From positions 30,675,231 to 30,739,230 of the forward strand of contig OW028584.1 of the NCBI GenBank assembly GCA_932294295.1: a stretch of DNA of 64,000 nucleotides. The letters are read 5' to 3'. Source of the DNA: Alitta virens. Its lineage: Eukaryota > Annelida > Polychaeta > Phyllodocida > Nereididae. Shown piece by piece: positions 44,896 to 58,811 of the stretch (position 1 is its first letter; every line of letters starts with the position of its first letter). The position numbers were made by a program, and so were the translations under genes. The notes beneath the pieces were generated by a model that was not told the origin of the DNA, did not search any database, and was given only the letters and a program-made list of their open reading frames with translations.

Positions 44896-47800
44896 GACAA
44901 GTAGCTGCTTGGGAGTATGTAATGGCAAGGTTCTCCATATATCGTTTCTTGTGCCTACCTCTAGCCTATATAGATTCAGTTATAGTTCCTACAATCTGTA
45001 TTACTGAACAAGATTCAGATGTTTTCCTGCCCCCATACATAAGTATTTTCCTTAACTAATTACCCTGAAATCTTAACAACCCTATACATAATGCCCAGGT
45101 ATACAAGCAACCTCTGTTCATAAAACGATAACAAGTATGATAAAAACAAATTCCAGTCATACCTAGGAATAGTTTACCCCTAATTAGAGGGAAGTTTCTC
45201 ACCTGTTTCCACCTTGGGGGTTGAACCCTATACCCCCTGAACTGATAACACAAATCTGTAACAATTAGACTAGTGGTAATAATTCTTTGAGTTTGATATG
45301 AAGTGGGGTACCACAAGGAGTGAAATGGAACCAGCATTATCATGAATAAGACAGGGCACCATATCAAAGTCAAAGTAACATTTATCTGTAGTTTGGAAAA
45401 TTTTATAGTAAGGTCTTTGTAGTAATTATTATATAATCAAAATAATATACGTCTATCAGATCGATACTCTAAATCTATTATTCATGTTATTTCCCAGGTT
45501 CATTAGTTAATTACCCGAAATTCAGACCACCTCGCCACTATACTTCAAAATAAGCTCAACAATTATACCATATATTTCTTTCTAAACCGCACTACAAAGA
45601 ATATTCTTTGACATAATTTTCAGCGCATAACCTTTAAAAGTGTTGTTTGAGCAGTTTATGACATCCAACCAACAACAAAACAGTCCACAATAACTCCATA
45701 TATTAGCACAAACAATGCATGCAATGCCTATATATAACAAATACCTTGTCTTAAATGTCAGATCATGATGTAAACTAGCTTTGTCCCACAGGTAGCAAAG
45801 TCCTGGTTTTCGATAAATATGAGTTACATGTGAACAATAGGGTTATCAATCCTCCAGCCTATCAGTTATCAAATGGTGGGTTGATATCCTGGTGGAAAAG
45901 GTGAAACTGTTCCAGCAAAACTGATTACTATGGACAGTCAATCTCATTGGCCCAGTGTGCAATGTGTATGGTACTCATCTAGAGGTCACAGATTCAAATC
46001 ATCATATCATGATTGTAATATTGAAAATGAGTGGATACTGTATAATTTTGGATAAACTAGTTCATCCAAAGGTATGATGGCGATGATGACCAGATGGCAA
46101 AACCTATCATTTGAAAGATATGATTCATTCATTATATATTTTTTTCAGATTCATTCATTTCATTTCACATTCATCAAACATATATTATAAATTTAATTTT
46201 CAAAACGCTTTGTACATAATGCGAGGAGACCCCACTAAGAAGGTATCCCTTCGCTATCGTGGGGCCACCTACAGGGATTAAAGATTCATAAAATATTTTT
46301 TATACTATTTCAGATATAATGATCTTTGTTCTTGTACTGTGTTATTAATTTCTCCACAAAAGTTGGGATGATGCATTAAGTGCTTTATAAATAGATATTT
46401 GGTCAAAAGGTGACATGTCTTCTCATACATTGCTATTATTACAGCCCACAAATCTAATGATTCATTTAACACTAAATCAGGCTTTTATGTGTTAAACTTG
46501 CCAGAAGTTTCATTTGTGGAAGTTTTTTTTTACACATTATGAGGTGTTTTATGAACCTTATGAAAAACGAAATCATCGAGGCAAGGCAAAAATAGCACAT
46601 GCTTTACAGATTTGCACTTGGATTGAAGGTATCTCAATGACATTGATACTATAGTTCTCTAGATACGTGATATCAAATATATATGGAGAAAAGAGGTCAC
46701 CCAGATTTACACCTACACTATTATTGTACGGCTACGTGACTTCCTTTATACGGACATTTGGTAGTGACTGCTTCTCATGCACCCTCGCCACCTGGTGTTG
46801 TCTACGATTGGTGCTGTATTAAATACTGCCCAGACCAGAGGTGATTTACATTGACACAAATAAGTAATTAAAAATGTTATCCGTGAACTTCATACAATGG
46901 ACCGCTCTTTGTTTCAGTGAGCCCAACTGCAATAACTATAACTTTTTTTTTTTTGCTGCTAAATAATAACTGTGAGTTGATTTTCCTATAGTATAGTCCA
47001 AAATGAAAGTCCACTTGATTTTTAGTCTGATTTTTACATAAAGGTCATGAAAAAGTGCAAAATAGATATGTAAAATATTGTTAATATTACCAAAAAGTCA
47101 AACCCCAACTTTCTTATCTGGATAAATTAACGTCAAGTTTCCTACCTTTGCAATGATAAATTATTGCCATTTTGTCATCATTATAGTCACATCATTACAA
47201 GCAGCAGAAATTAATGGAGACTATCAGCCAGAAAGTTGGAATTTGAATTGTTGCTAACATATAATTACTTTCCATTTTGTGACAAAAAATGACCGAAAAC
47301 CCAAGTGGGATATATATTTTGAATATTACTGTAGTGGTAGTTAGATCATGGATTTATAAGGAGTATTTCAAGGCGTAAGGTTGAGTCGCATTGTTTTTTC
47401 ATGTAATTTACTCCTTTCTTATACACATCTCTCTATAGATTTAAACTCCTGCCAGCATCACAAAGTATACAGTACAGTGCTTTCTCATTTACAAATCATG
47501 TCATAATATGAGGATATTCCCGTTTAGATGTCAGGGCTAGAAGAATATTGAAGATATATATAATTTAAGATAAATTTAAAATCATCATCAAATAAACTCC
47601 AGTGTCGTTTTGCGCCAAATTTGGACATACAGATTGTGAGGATGCTAATTTTGATTGTAATCAGGAAAATACCATGTTCTCTGCACAGGTGATTGATTCA
47701 ACATTCAACTGACAATCACACTTCCATCCATACCGGATTCACAGCATGGGGCAGGGGGGAGGCACTGGTACTAATTTTAAATTAATCATTACCATGACAA

Positions 47801-48629
47801 CCTGAGGATGAATCTATCAGTCACTGTGGTACAGTGTCATATTGTCAATTCGAAGTATTTCAACTGTCCAGTGCTTCACCAGGGTCAATGAAATGTCAAT
47901 GGGTCAACTAATGAAATATTATACATTAAATATCCTGTGAACATACATGTATGCACAATGCACATTTTCAGGCAAGTTCAAAATGTTCACAAATTTTTTT
48001 TAGAAGTTGGTTTCTTTTTTTCCCCCCTTATTTTTATGTGCATCTTGCATTAAGGCCCACTTATTTTACTGCATTTTTATAATTGAAAATATCAAATATT
48101 CTTGTATACGAACTGCATTCCAGTCTCGTTTTGACAGTGCAGCAGAAGCTATTTTTCTAATCAGTAACTTATGGACTAGTAAAATTTTTGTTAGTCAGAA
48201 TAATAAATATAATACCTAACATAATCTGAAACTTAACAAAGATATAGATTTGTTGAAAAACAGGCAATCAACATAGGCAATAACAGTCACAATCCCACTC
48301 ATGGAATTGCCACAATTTCCAGAGTATGACAAGTAATAAACACACATTGCCAAAATTGTGGCAAACTATCTCAAGGTGTGTCCTGACATTCCAGAAATAC
48401 TCTGGTAGAATGTACGATGCGATAAAATACAGGATGGGGCCCAGGCCAGAAATTGGTGCATCCAAATATAGTCAATGCAGTCTCACATTTCTGTCATTTG
48501 GTTGCACTTCTGCTAAAAGGTTATAGATAAAGAGCTCGGTCTAAATGAAGAGCAATTAAATGATACCTTGGAAATATAAAATGCAAAACTTGAATAACAT
48601 GCAGCCTGAAAATACTATAACACATAGGA

Positions 48630-48813
48630 TAATGGCGTTCTGTCCTGTCGAGAGATGGAGCTACGACCACACCGGTCTTGCTATTGTTTAATGACGTCAT
48701 CAACAAAAGGTCAATCAGTGCATTTGATGACGTTACAATTGGATGACGTCATTAAACAATAGCAAGACCGGTGTGGTCGTAGCTCCATCTCTCGACAGGA
48801 CAGAACGCCATTA
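48630..48813. repeat. Perfect 72-bp inverted repeat with 40-bp loop
   Basis: The left arm 48630-48701 is the exact reverse complement of 48742-48813; I checked every base. Each arm contains ATGACGTCAT, CACCGGTCTTGC and CGAGAGATGGAGC. The loop carries TGATGACGTTAC. Full identity over 72 bp implies recent origin, gene conversion or a foldback assembly artefact. No target duplication is evident and neither arm codes, so it may be a young foldback element. It lies inside the proposed long intron. Confidence 0.95.
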
Positions 48814-49498
48814 ATCTGCATCGTGATAAGGCAACGTAACAATGTATTCTATACATAGTCTATTATTCAGGGAGCTTCCGTGATCAACAATGAATGCATA
48901 ATATATATTATGTAATGAGCTACAAATTCAACTACAGTAATTCTGACTGGAGAATGTCAAATTTAAAGTCAGTTTTTTCATGGCTCAACCTTAACGAATT
49001 AATATAGGATTCTGGACATTTGTACTTTAGAGCATATTCTTCCATGCATGTGACTCAAAAACTAAAAAGGTAGGGCACCTTTAATGTTCAGGTTGTTCAT
49101 CATAATTATTTTTCTGAATACAACATGTAAGTTATGAAAACTCGAAGGATTAATATTTTCAAACTCATTCTACCAATACAGACCTCTCCTTGTTTTATGA
49201 CAGGCTTATATAGAGATAATATGATATTGGTTAATAAAGCTAATTTAAAGTATATTACAACTATAGCATCTATGCCATGCTAATTAACTAAGAGACCAAC
49301 CTATATCCAACATAAACAAAGGTCTAGACCCCAGCAATGCAATCTTGTTTGTCTCACCTACAGTAGTAAATTACCCCTCCCCTCTTCTCTCTTCACTTAG
49401 ACACCCCCAACACACCTGATAGCACCCCTCCTGCAACCTGTCACTGCTGTCCCCCCTTGGAGTCCACCCCAAGACCTTACGCACCCCTTGGTCACTTG

Positions 49499-49512
49499 GT
49501 TGCCATGGCAAC
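49499..49512. promoter_or_regulatory. Perfect X-box palindrome
   Basis: GTTGCCATGGCAAC is the full consensus of RFX factors, which control ciliary genes in animals. A close variant, GTCGCCATGGCAAC, is at 19651-19664. Confidence 0.45.
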
Positions 49513-50889
49513 AGGTCAAAAGGTGACAGTACTTGACACCTTGGAACTCCTTGGGTTGTGTAGTGTGGGAAGATCGAAGGATTCCATATGGCATTGAGAA
49601 AATACCCCATTGAGAAATCACTAAATATTAAAGATTACAATGTAATGTATTTGGTGTGTGCCAAAGAATTTTAACAATAATAAAATAATAGTCCAGTCAA
49701 TCTATGATATAAATAGAAATGATTTTGCTGCCAAATTGCTCTAAAAGGTCTATAGAATGAAATATAAAAATTCCTAAGTCAAAGCATTGGAACATGACCT
49801 AATTTTCATAAATTCAAAATGGCCGCTAAATGCATTATTTCCTACCATTTTAGCCCAGATTCAATGCCAAAAGCTTCCCATATTTAGATTAAAAAGTTCC
49901 TTTATCATCATATGTTCATCAAAAGTAATTTAGACAGTAATAAAGGATTACAAGAATTCCGCCACAAAGATTTAATGAACATTAAAAAGCACCAGATGCT
50001 GAGAAGTGTTTTCCTCAGCCACAATTATACAACCTTTGTTGTGTAAGACAACCTTGCCAGCGACATCAAACCATGGAGCCAATTAATAGATCTCTATAAG
50101 ACCATGGAGACATCCCACCAAAGAGCATATTTAATTGCTTGCCTTGAACCCATATCATCTCATCATTGCGTCTGCCTATGGCATCCTCTGATGGTCATGG
50201 TAATCATATTACGAAAGCAGACTCCAAGTCCAATACGAGTAATTTCATTACAGGAAAAAAACTCTGGCTCAATTTCAGTCAATTGGCCTTGATAAACTCT
50301 TAAATGAGAACTAGGAATCTTCACACAAGTGACCATGACTCTCTCAGCACTTCAAGGACCAAGGTCTGTTCAACTGAATGGAATTTGTCAACAGGCCCAT
50401 TATCTTGCATTTCCACATCTGCAGAGTGTCACTTTTCCACCTCCACTTGACTAGATTGAGATGTCAGCTTGCTATCGAGGAGGCATTTGTCAAAAAGGAG
50501 TGAAAAATAATTAGAAAGGTGGATTATCATGGAAAGTATGGTGAAATTCATACCAAAATGGATAGTTTTATTCACGCGTTAATTTTAATTTATAGTTTAA
50601 TCAGGTAAGAATACATGGTAACCACTAACCACTAGCAAACAGGTGGTATTCACGTGAATAAACGTGGTGCATTTGTACAAGAAATAAACTTTGCAACAAG
50701 AAATATTCGGATGATGAAATGAAGACATAATAAAGATGGTACTTAGTAAAAGTAAAGGTGGTATGAATGTCCAAAAATGTACAATTAATTGTAAGAAATT
50801 CAGAATCAGGTTGTTTAATACATGATTCACAACTTGATTCACAAATTGAAATTACAGACAAAATACCACTTGTTTCGATAGGGATAGTG

Positions 50890-53085
50890 ACCCCCCCCCC
50901 CCCCCTTTCTCTCTCCACTTCAGAGCTGCATCACTTTATCTACATCAGGAGGCAGCCAACTGGAGTGAGTGTCACTCAGAAGCCCACATACCTGGGAACA
51001 GGTCGTTTAAACAACAAAAAACAGATGAGCTACCCCCTCTTTCCAAATACCCCCCTAACCCCCCCCCCCCCCCCCCCCACCTTCAAATTCTCCAACTCTA
51101 GTTTCTGTCATTATACATCCTTGATATATATGGCTCTAGTTCAGTGGAAATACCTTGGTTGTGTCTGTATCCAAGTCTGGTTTGGTTGTCAAAATATTTA
51201 AGCTAAGGGGGGGGGGGGCACAGGTATATCCTGTATCTAGCACAGAGGGGGGGGGGGGTCCTGACAGGGGGGTGGGCAGGTAGATTCTATACCTAGGTCT
51301 GCTGTGACAGTTAAGTGTTTCCAGATGTTTTGGCATAGCATCCGTGAGAACCTGCATTAGGCCAAAAAGGTATGGGACACAACAGAGCACCTTGTCTTAC
51401 ACTATAAACATAAACTGTAAAGGTAGAGTTTACACTTAACACATTTACATGGCCCCAGGTTGCATGACCTAAATAGCAGTGGTGACATATTGAAATACAA
51501 TTTTACGAAATACACGACCATCAGTATACATTTTTTTATTTTTTTTTATTAGATGTTTACAAATCTCAATAAAAGAAAGTTTTATCTTTCGTCAATTTGT
51601 ACCAGTTGAGGGCAGCCGTAATGGAGAGATAAAGAAATACCCAATTAGGATATGCACAATCCCAAGAAATATTAATAGATTCATTAGCCTTGAATATACA
51701 CCAAACAACTTTTTTTGCAGGAGTTTAAATATAATCCAACAGTTATAACGGTAACTAGGATGTCCATTACAGTTAACAAAACATTACTAATATTCAATAG
51801 AACCCCACAATTAAGACCACTGCACATCAAATAAGTCCGATTGATTTTATTCTTCCAAAAACATCATTATACAAATATAATAATATTGTTCAAAAATTAG
51901 ACCACGTTAGAAAGACCACTTCAAAGTCCCACAAATGTGGTTACTACTGGATGGTATTAATGGTGAAGTCCAACTACACATGTAATGAATCTACTGACAA
52001 TTTCAGGTTGCATTTAAACACCAGGATGTGGGAAACAGGTGATAAACCTCAGTCTAAAGGTGATAATCAAGAGATAAACAATACGGTGGTTGGAGATAAA
52101 CTTGAAAATTTGAGGCAGGTCCATGTGAAACTTAACCTGGGGGCGTCACTACAGTATAGTGTCTGCTTTTAAAGGTCAGGTAGGGTAAAGGGGGGGGGGG
52201 AGTAAACACCTTGGGTTACTGTGACACCCCGCCCCCCTCACCTCACCACATTTTTCATCCCCCATCAATAAATTGGACCTGTATACGTGTGGGCACAATG
52301 TGCAGTAGCACGTAAGTAATTAATGTCTCTATACTAAAGCATCTTTGCATTTCTGAAGACAAAGGCACAAACAAAACAATTATGTAGAGATAAGGCTTTA
52401 CAGGAGAAACATTTAATCACAAAAACACAAAATGATGGACAATTTTGGTCATGTCAATCAGTACAGAAGACACTCTCTACTAAGAAGACCCAGGATGGAC
52501 ACTTCTGTAGTAGCTTGTAGTCCACACCCTACTCCCAAGATTAAGTAGGATTGAGGGGTAATAAGTGTCTGGAACACCTGTAGATATTAGGAATTAGGTA
52601 TTCCCAGAATCCGGAGACATCAATAGAAAGCTATGCTCATTATGTGGGGGTCTGAAGTATCAGTACTTCACATAAAGCTTCAGAATATAAATATTTCACT
52701 CACTAACCCCTCCCTTAGCCAACAACATTGCTGGTCTCATGAGCTCATGATGTAGTCATTAGCCAAAGATGCAAATTCAGCATGGAGACTGGATCCTATC
52801 CCACGCTCATAGGTTTCCTTTTTTTCACTCCTTTTTTGGATCCCATATGACACACAGGTGACACTCACAAAGCATCTTTTTATCCCCTTTTTATCTATAT
52901 ATCTCTTTTTGTCATTTTTTCCCATTTTTTGCTCAAATGACTCAAAACTGTGTCAAACTGTTGACAGGCATCACGAAGTTTTCATTAAAGCAACACAAGA
53001 AATTTGTAAGGCATGTCTAAAAGTCTGGTTTGGTTTCAGACTTGGCCATGACTTATAAACTTGAAAGAGGGGGGGGGGGGCACTG
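50890..53085. repeat. Cluster of poly-C and poly-G tracts
   Basis: Runs of nine or more C or G occur near 50890, 51060, 51207, 51246, 52190 and 53070, C on the left and G on the right. Single tracts elsewhere: about 867, 11266, 16240, 16300, 18888, 56610, 61577, 63580 and 63780. They probably come from slippage; lengths in an assembly are unreliable. Confidence 0.85.
51951..52172 (+). CDS. Candidate ORF or terminal exon
   Basis: ATG-to-TAA frame of 73 codons. An internal acceptor (CTGACAATTTCAG at about 51993-52005) would make the last 54 codons a terminal exon, beginning LHLNTRMWETGDKPQ and ending SLQYSVCF. Composition is protein-like. The first 40 nt overlap a relic of the ATTAAGACCAC repeat, so the ATG itself is doubtful. 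No family recognised. Confidence 0.2.
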   Translation: MVLMVKSNYTCNESTDNFRLHLNTRMWETGDKPQSKGDNQEINNTVVGDKLENLRQVHVKLNLGASLQYSVCF

Positions 53086-53763
53086 TCACAAATTGTTAAA
53101 AAGTTCAATGATTGATTATAAACTGCCTCAATATTAGGCCGGAAGTTATTTATATTATGCATTACACTCTCAGTGAATATTCCACACAAATAAAACTTTT
53201 GGAAAAATACACAAGTTACAATATTAGTTAATCCATGATATATTTTTGATAGATACCTCCATGATGACACCTAACTTAATCTCCAGAAAAAAGTGTCATT
53301 TACACCAAAGACAGTATATAGAATAGGGTCTTTGTTTACACCCATTTGATTGCTTTAATATTTACATATCAAGTCTACATCCAAACCTAAATATTTCGCT
53401 GCTTCGTTTTAGATTTTTAGATATGTGTTGTTGTCATGGTAAATGCCTTCTTCCTCATTCTGTCATTCACTAGTTTACTTACTACTTAAATAATCTTTTG
53501 ATCGGTTCATTGTCACTTAGCAATACCTGAAACACAATCTCTAACTTTTAAACAATTACTACGATAAAAACCACTCTACACCTACCTTGAAAAGTACTGG
53601 AACTTTTGGCTCCAAATTTCCCTCCTACCTCTGCTGTCCCATATCTCCAAATGACCCTTCTGAATTACCCCTTTGACTTTACCCCTTCACCTGTGACCAC
53701 ATGCACCTAATGACCCCCACAGGTACAGCGCTGGGGTGTATACCCTTCTTGTCATCACGCATC

Positions 53764-53776
53764 TGACCTTTGACCT
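53764..53776. promoter_or_regulatory. Perfect DR1 element
   Basis: TGACCTTTGACCT, the third perfect DR1 in the window, in the proposed long intron. Confidence 0.4.
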
Positions 53777-55693
53777 GACTACAACTGCCATGAAGGTGTG
53801 CTACACCAGACAAGGTGTGGTAAACAACTCTACACAGGAATTCAAGGGATTTTTTTTCCCTGATTCAGGATTAGGTTGAAACAGGATATAGTGCCAGACC
53901 AAATACATTTATAGTATCTAAACTGCGTTACCTGTTATTAATTAACACAATTTATAAATCTTTTTATCATTAAATATTTTGGATAGTATATCAAACACTG
54001 TAAAAAAAATTTCAGCACCTAGTGCTGATATTTTATTTTTTCTCACGATTAGTCGATTATATGTTACATTTTTAAGTAGAAAACACAAAACAGTAACTTA
54101 TAACTGTTTAACATGTTTCATTATTTTTCATAATTTTATGACTAAAACAATACTTTTCATTCCCTATGTATTAATAATACAACGAAAATCTGGCGATTGT
54201 TAAATTTTAATATTTTGCAATATATATCCATGATTTTAACGATTTTAAATGCATCAATAAAAGACTCGATGCCAAATTGCAATTATGGTACTTGTATTGC
54301 ATGTACTATGAAATGATGAAATTGTTATGATTTTGATTAATGTGTTATTGTATTTTATGCCCTTTGAAATGATGACTTTTAAAATGAAATTTTTTTATTA
54401 TCGTCATATCATTGCAAATACCTCTCTCATCTTTTGTATGTGCTCAAGTTGTTGTTTTATTTAAACCGACTATAAATAAACTTTTACTTAGTTACTTATT
54501 TGTAAACTCCCTAACTATATGTAGAGCCCATTAAGACACCAGCAATTCATTAGAAAAACATTCAAAGACTGAAAAGAAATTTCAACCAGGTATATAATAT
54601 CATACTGAAACCTTCCTATGATAAGAACCTTAATTTAATTGTTATCATCATTACGTCATAGTGTCATATCATCATTAGACAGTGTACCAGGTGGTCTGAA
54701 TTAACTAAACAGCCAAAGATAACAGTGTCGTTGAAATCTGAACTTCTCAGCATCTTCATTACGTAACTGACCTACTTAAAGAGGGGGTAAAATTGATAAG
54801 GCATGTCTACACCTGTTAATTTGAACTAATCACCTAGTTTAAGTCGATATATATTATACACTTGGAAATGAAAAATGTTAACTTTTATATAGATTGTGTT
54901 ACAGCCATCATTTATTAATGACATAATTGTTTCAATGCAAGTGCTTTTTTTTAAGGGTAAGGGTCTTTGGTAAGGGCCTTAATATTGAAGTAGCCTTAAG
55001 AGAACCTGTTAAATTACACTTAAAAATAATAACACTAGAATACTTATTTAACACCTATTTCATACATTAATATAATTCTAAATTTCAAATTCTTATTCCT
55101 TCAATACCAACATTTAAAACTATCATGCAACTGTTCCTAAAATACATATTTAGCATTATTATTTTATATTTTATTTTATTTCAAAGATACCATTTTGAAA
55201 AAGGAAGTGCAAATGAACTACATGTATACATAACTTATTTTAATAAAATCACTTCATGAGAATGTTTTTGATAATCGAACAAGTCCAGGTTCTACACAAT
55301 CTCTAAACAAGATAATTAGGGAAGATTTGAAAAAATTCGATCAAAACTCAATCAGATAGATAAGTGGCACTTCCTGAACGCCAACACCAAATAAAATCTG
55401 TCACTCTTCTAAATGTGATTTTTGAGGATGGTGCGCATTACTGCATTAATGCTTGTGGTTAAAAAAAATTTCATTAAGGTATGGAATGATATTAATTATT
55501 CGATTTTTCGATTTCAGAAAAGTCACCAGGATGTTTTTCGCTAAATGAGTCACGACTCTGTTACAAGAAAATTGGAAAATAGCAATTCCATGTAGGTGCC
55601 TACTAAAATGTATCTGAGCATTGTAATGTACTACACGTATATGATGGCATGTACAATGCAACCTCGCCATTGAGACCACCCTAGATAGAAAGT

Positions 55694-55705
55694 TTCTATC
55701 CATCC

Positions 55706-55736
<31 letters not shown>

Positions 55737-55876
55737 CATCTATCCATCTATCTATCCGTCTCTCTATCCGTCTCTCTATCTCTATCTATCTCTCTATCTC
55801 TCTATCTCTCTATCTCTCTAACTATCTATCTATCTATCTATATATCTAGCTAGCTAGCTAGCTATCTATCTATCTA
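55694..55876. repeat. TCTA/TCTC microsatellite
   Basis: About 180 bp of (TCTA)n with TCTC, CCGT and TAGC variant blocks. Confidence 0.95.
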
Positions 55877-58290
55877 AAAAATCTATCCAATTTTCTACCA
55901 TAATCCTTCATATCCCAAAAGTCTACCTCTTTTACCCAATTGTAGTTTTATGTCATAGCATTCTCACCTTTATAGGGAAAGTAATTCCACCTTTCCCCTC
56001 GCCAATGCTTTATAGCTGACCACTGGCCATAAAGCAAACACTATGCATGATGATGTCATTGCTTTTTGTACATCATAGGGCAAGTGCATCATTCACTCTC
56101 ATTGTTTAAATTGTGTTTTAACAGAGAAGTATGGACGATTAATGTCGTTCATAATTTTTATTGTATTGACATGCCAAATGGTTTAATATTTTACAGATGA
56201 TGCATTGCTGGGCTTCTGGTGTGCTCAAATTAATATACAGTGCTCCCTTCACATGAAGGACTACGAAATTGAAAATGGGGTGGTCTTAACAGCGGGGTAA
56301 CAGACAATTTCAACTGGTAAGGTAGTCTGCAGGCAAGGTTAAATTTCTAAAACCAAAATCCATTTGCAGTATACACTGTACCTATCAAATAAATGAGAAT
56401 TCATAGTATCTATTGCCTTAAAATTAAACCTAACAATTAAGACTGCCTCCCTATTAGTTAAGTACACTATTTGGACCCAATTCGACTGTCGTCTTTGCGT
56501 TAATAGTTGCTATTAAGCTCATCATGGTAAACTAACTCTGTACCAGTGATGGACTTAATTTCAGTATCATTGTGTATAAGACAAGCCTAGGACAATCTTC
56601 TATTTAGTAGGGGGGGGGGGGCGTGGGCAGACTGGCAGGGCAATAAGTTGGTTTTAGTTGCCAACATGTCACATGTACCTGGGCTGATCCTAGGGTTATG
56701 ACTCATGTTTACTTTTACCCCTTTCTTCATAAGTTACCCAGTGTCTTGATGAGAATACCCCCTCAACCCCACCAGCCACATGACACATGTTAGGACCCTG
56801 GGAAAATCTGTTGAACAAACGAAATTAAAGGTGGGACAACTCCACCCTGGAATACACCATCACTCACAGACAATATATACGTGGGAGATCCACTCTATGA
56901 CCACTTCAAGATTAAGAATACCTCACTAAGTTATATTTTTAAATCCACCAACTGTTGGTCCAAAATGTGTTCTTCCAATTGTACTTTTCCTTTCTATTAA
57001 GACCATTCACTATTAAGATAAACTATATAGTATTACTATTGGATCCAGCTATTGGATCCAAATATTTTCTTGCCATGATATTTTACCTTTCTATCTATCA
57101 CCATACAGACTACCGAGCTATTAAACTATCGATTATAACATGGAGTCTTAATGACTATAAGACCCAAAACGTATTTGCAAATGGCTGTATCACAATCCCA
57201 CTTCACAATCTGGAATTATAAGATGGTCTTTATAGGGAGGTTCCATTGTACAAATGTTTTTTTTCTCCATGCATTTTCTATTTTCTGTGTATTATGTTGT
57301 ATTGTCTCCTTTGTTTATGCAAAAATACACATGAAAGCTGCTAAGACTCCTGCAAAGTTTTGATAAGGCTGGTCACAAGACAATGGACAACTATGACGTC
57401 ACATTTAGTCACATGACTACAGACAATAGGTATTGTCATCTCACCCGTTCCGTCCCATCGTTTGTTTATTAATAAAACCACAGACTGTGATAAAACTCAT
57501 GGGTAAGAACTAAGAATCACTTCATTCTTTTTTAATGGTTGGGGACCACCGGGGGCTGCTGCAATGAATCTGTGGTAAACGCAGAAACAGCATTCCCGAG
57601 TAGAGGCCTGGTCAGAAAGCATTCCCTGCGATACTTTGAGGCCAAATAACCATTGGTTTGTGTCTAAACTGTATCTCAAATCAATTCCAAGTTTTCATAC
57701 TAAAATACAATCTAGAACTTACATTTTGGCTATATTAGATAAGGCATTATTGCGTTAGTATCTATATCCGTAACTTTATACTAGTGTACATTGCTGGTAA
57801 TAAATTTCAATTTCAATTCAATTTCAATATACATGTAATTGCGGTCTCTTTCTTTAGCTTCACCATGTCTAATAATTGTCTAAGTCTCTCTGTTGTCTCT
57901 TCCAATATGGCCTTTTCTCAAATACCAGAACTTATACCAGCAAAAACAACGTCCCCAGGCCAAGCAGACATCATTATTCAATGGGCAGACGTGTGCTTCA
58001 ATGGACTCTGACAGCCGCCAACCAACCATCAACTTAAACATCGCCTGTCTCTGAACATTTTCTGTTTGATAACAATACATTTGACCATAATGCTTTGAGC
58101 GCCTATACTTATAGCCACAATAATCAGAAACGGTTGTCTGCATCTTTAATGTTAGTTTATACTTCCTGATAACCAGTGAACAGCCGATAACAAATTACTT
58201 TTTAATCTATATATCTATCTATCTATGTACTCGTGACATTCCATTTCATCACACACAGACTGTTAGAAATTATGTACATTTCCTATTTCC

Positions 58291-58301
58291 AATCAATCAA
58301 T

Positions 58302-58383
<82 letters not shown>

Positions 58384-58384
58384 G
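58291..58384. repeat. (AATC)n microsatellite
   Basis: About 23 units of AATC, nearly pure. It translates to Ile-Asn-Gln-Ser repeats and should not be annotated as coding. Confidence 0.97.
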
Positions 58385-58468
58385 TCATTATGAGACCGGT
58401 GTGTGTAATTTTGTCCCGGCTTCTAATCGGGTGCATGGGATGACCGATCAAGCCTGCAACTGACCAAA

Positions 58469-58729
58469 ATGCAACGCTCTGTCCCAACAGCGACGCCTAT
58501 TGACCAGTGTCCACCGTGTCCAGTTAATAGGCCAGGCTTAGGTAGAGTCCTTGGGCATTTGCCACAGACCATCAAAATTGCACCAGCAGCATCAGCAGCA
58601 AAAGCAGCAGCAAAACATGGATGTGTCAGATGGCCAAGAGAGATGGGCGCAGTGCACCTCCCCTGCTCAACCCAAGTGTCGCTAATGCACCAGGGCACTG
58701 GGGGTTCATCGGGTAGCCATCCAAGGTGA
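58469..58729 (+). CDS. Candidate ORF in a GC-rich, CAG-containing island
   Basis: Complete 86-codon frame starting MQRSVPTATPIDQCPPCPVN. It contains an Ala/Lys stretch from a broken (AGC)n run and ends Gly/Ser-rich at a TGA that overlaps a donor-like AAG|GTGAAA. It lies between an (AATC)n array and a LINE tail. Other CAG islands in the window have similar accidental Ala- or Gln-rich frames, so coding status is doubtful. Confidence 0.2.
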   Translation: MQRSVPTATPIDQCPPCPVNRPGLGRVLGHLPQTIKIAPAASAAKAAAKHGCVRWPREMGAVHLPCSTQVSLMHQGTGGSSGSHPR

Positions 58730-58811
58730 AAGGGCTAAGGAAGGCATTGGCATTGGTGGAACATGACCTTTGTATTTATAACATTCCAGAGCATTCATTT
58801 ATATGAGATGA

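Noticed and set aside
45056..45373. 105-codon minus ORF rich in Cys, Trp and Tyr
   Set aside because: Overlaps SINE-like words (GGTTGAACCC...) and has random composition.
50767..51201. Longest ORF in the window (144 codons, plus)
   Set aside because: It runs through poly-C tracts giving polyPro. No splice logic or family resemblance.
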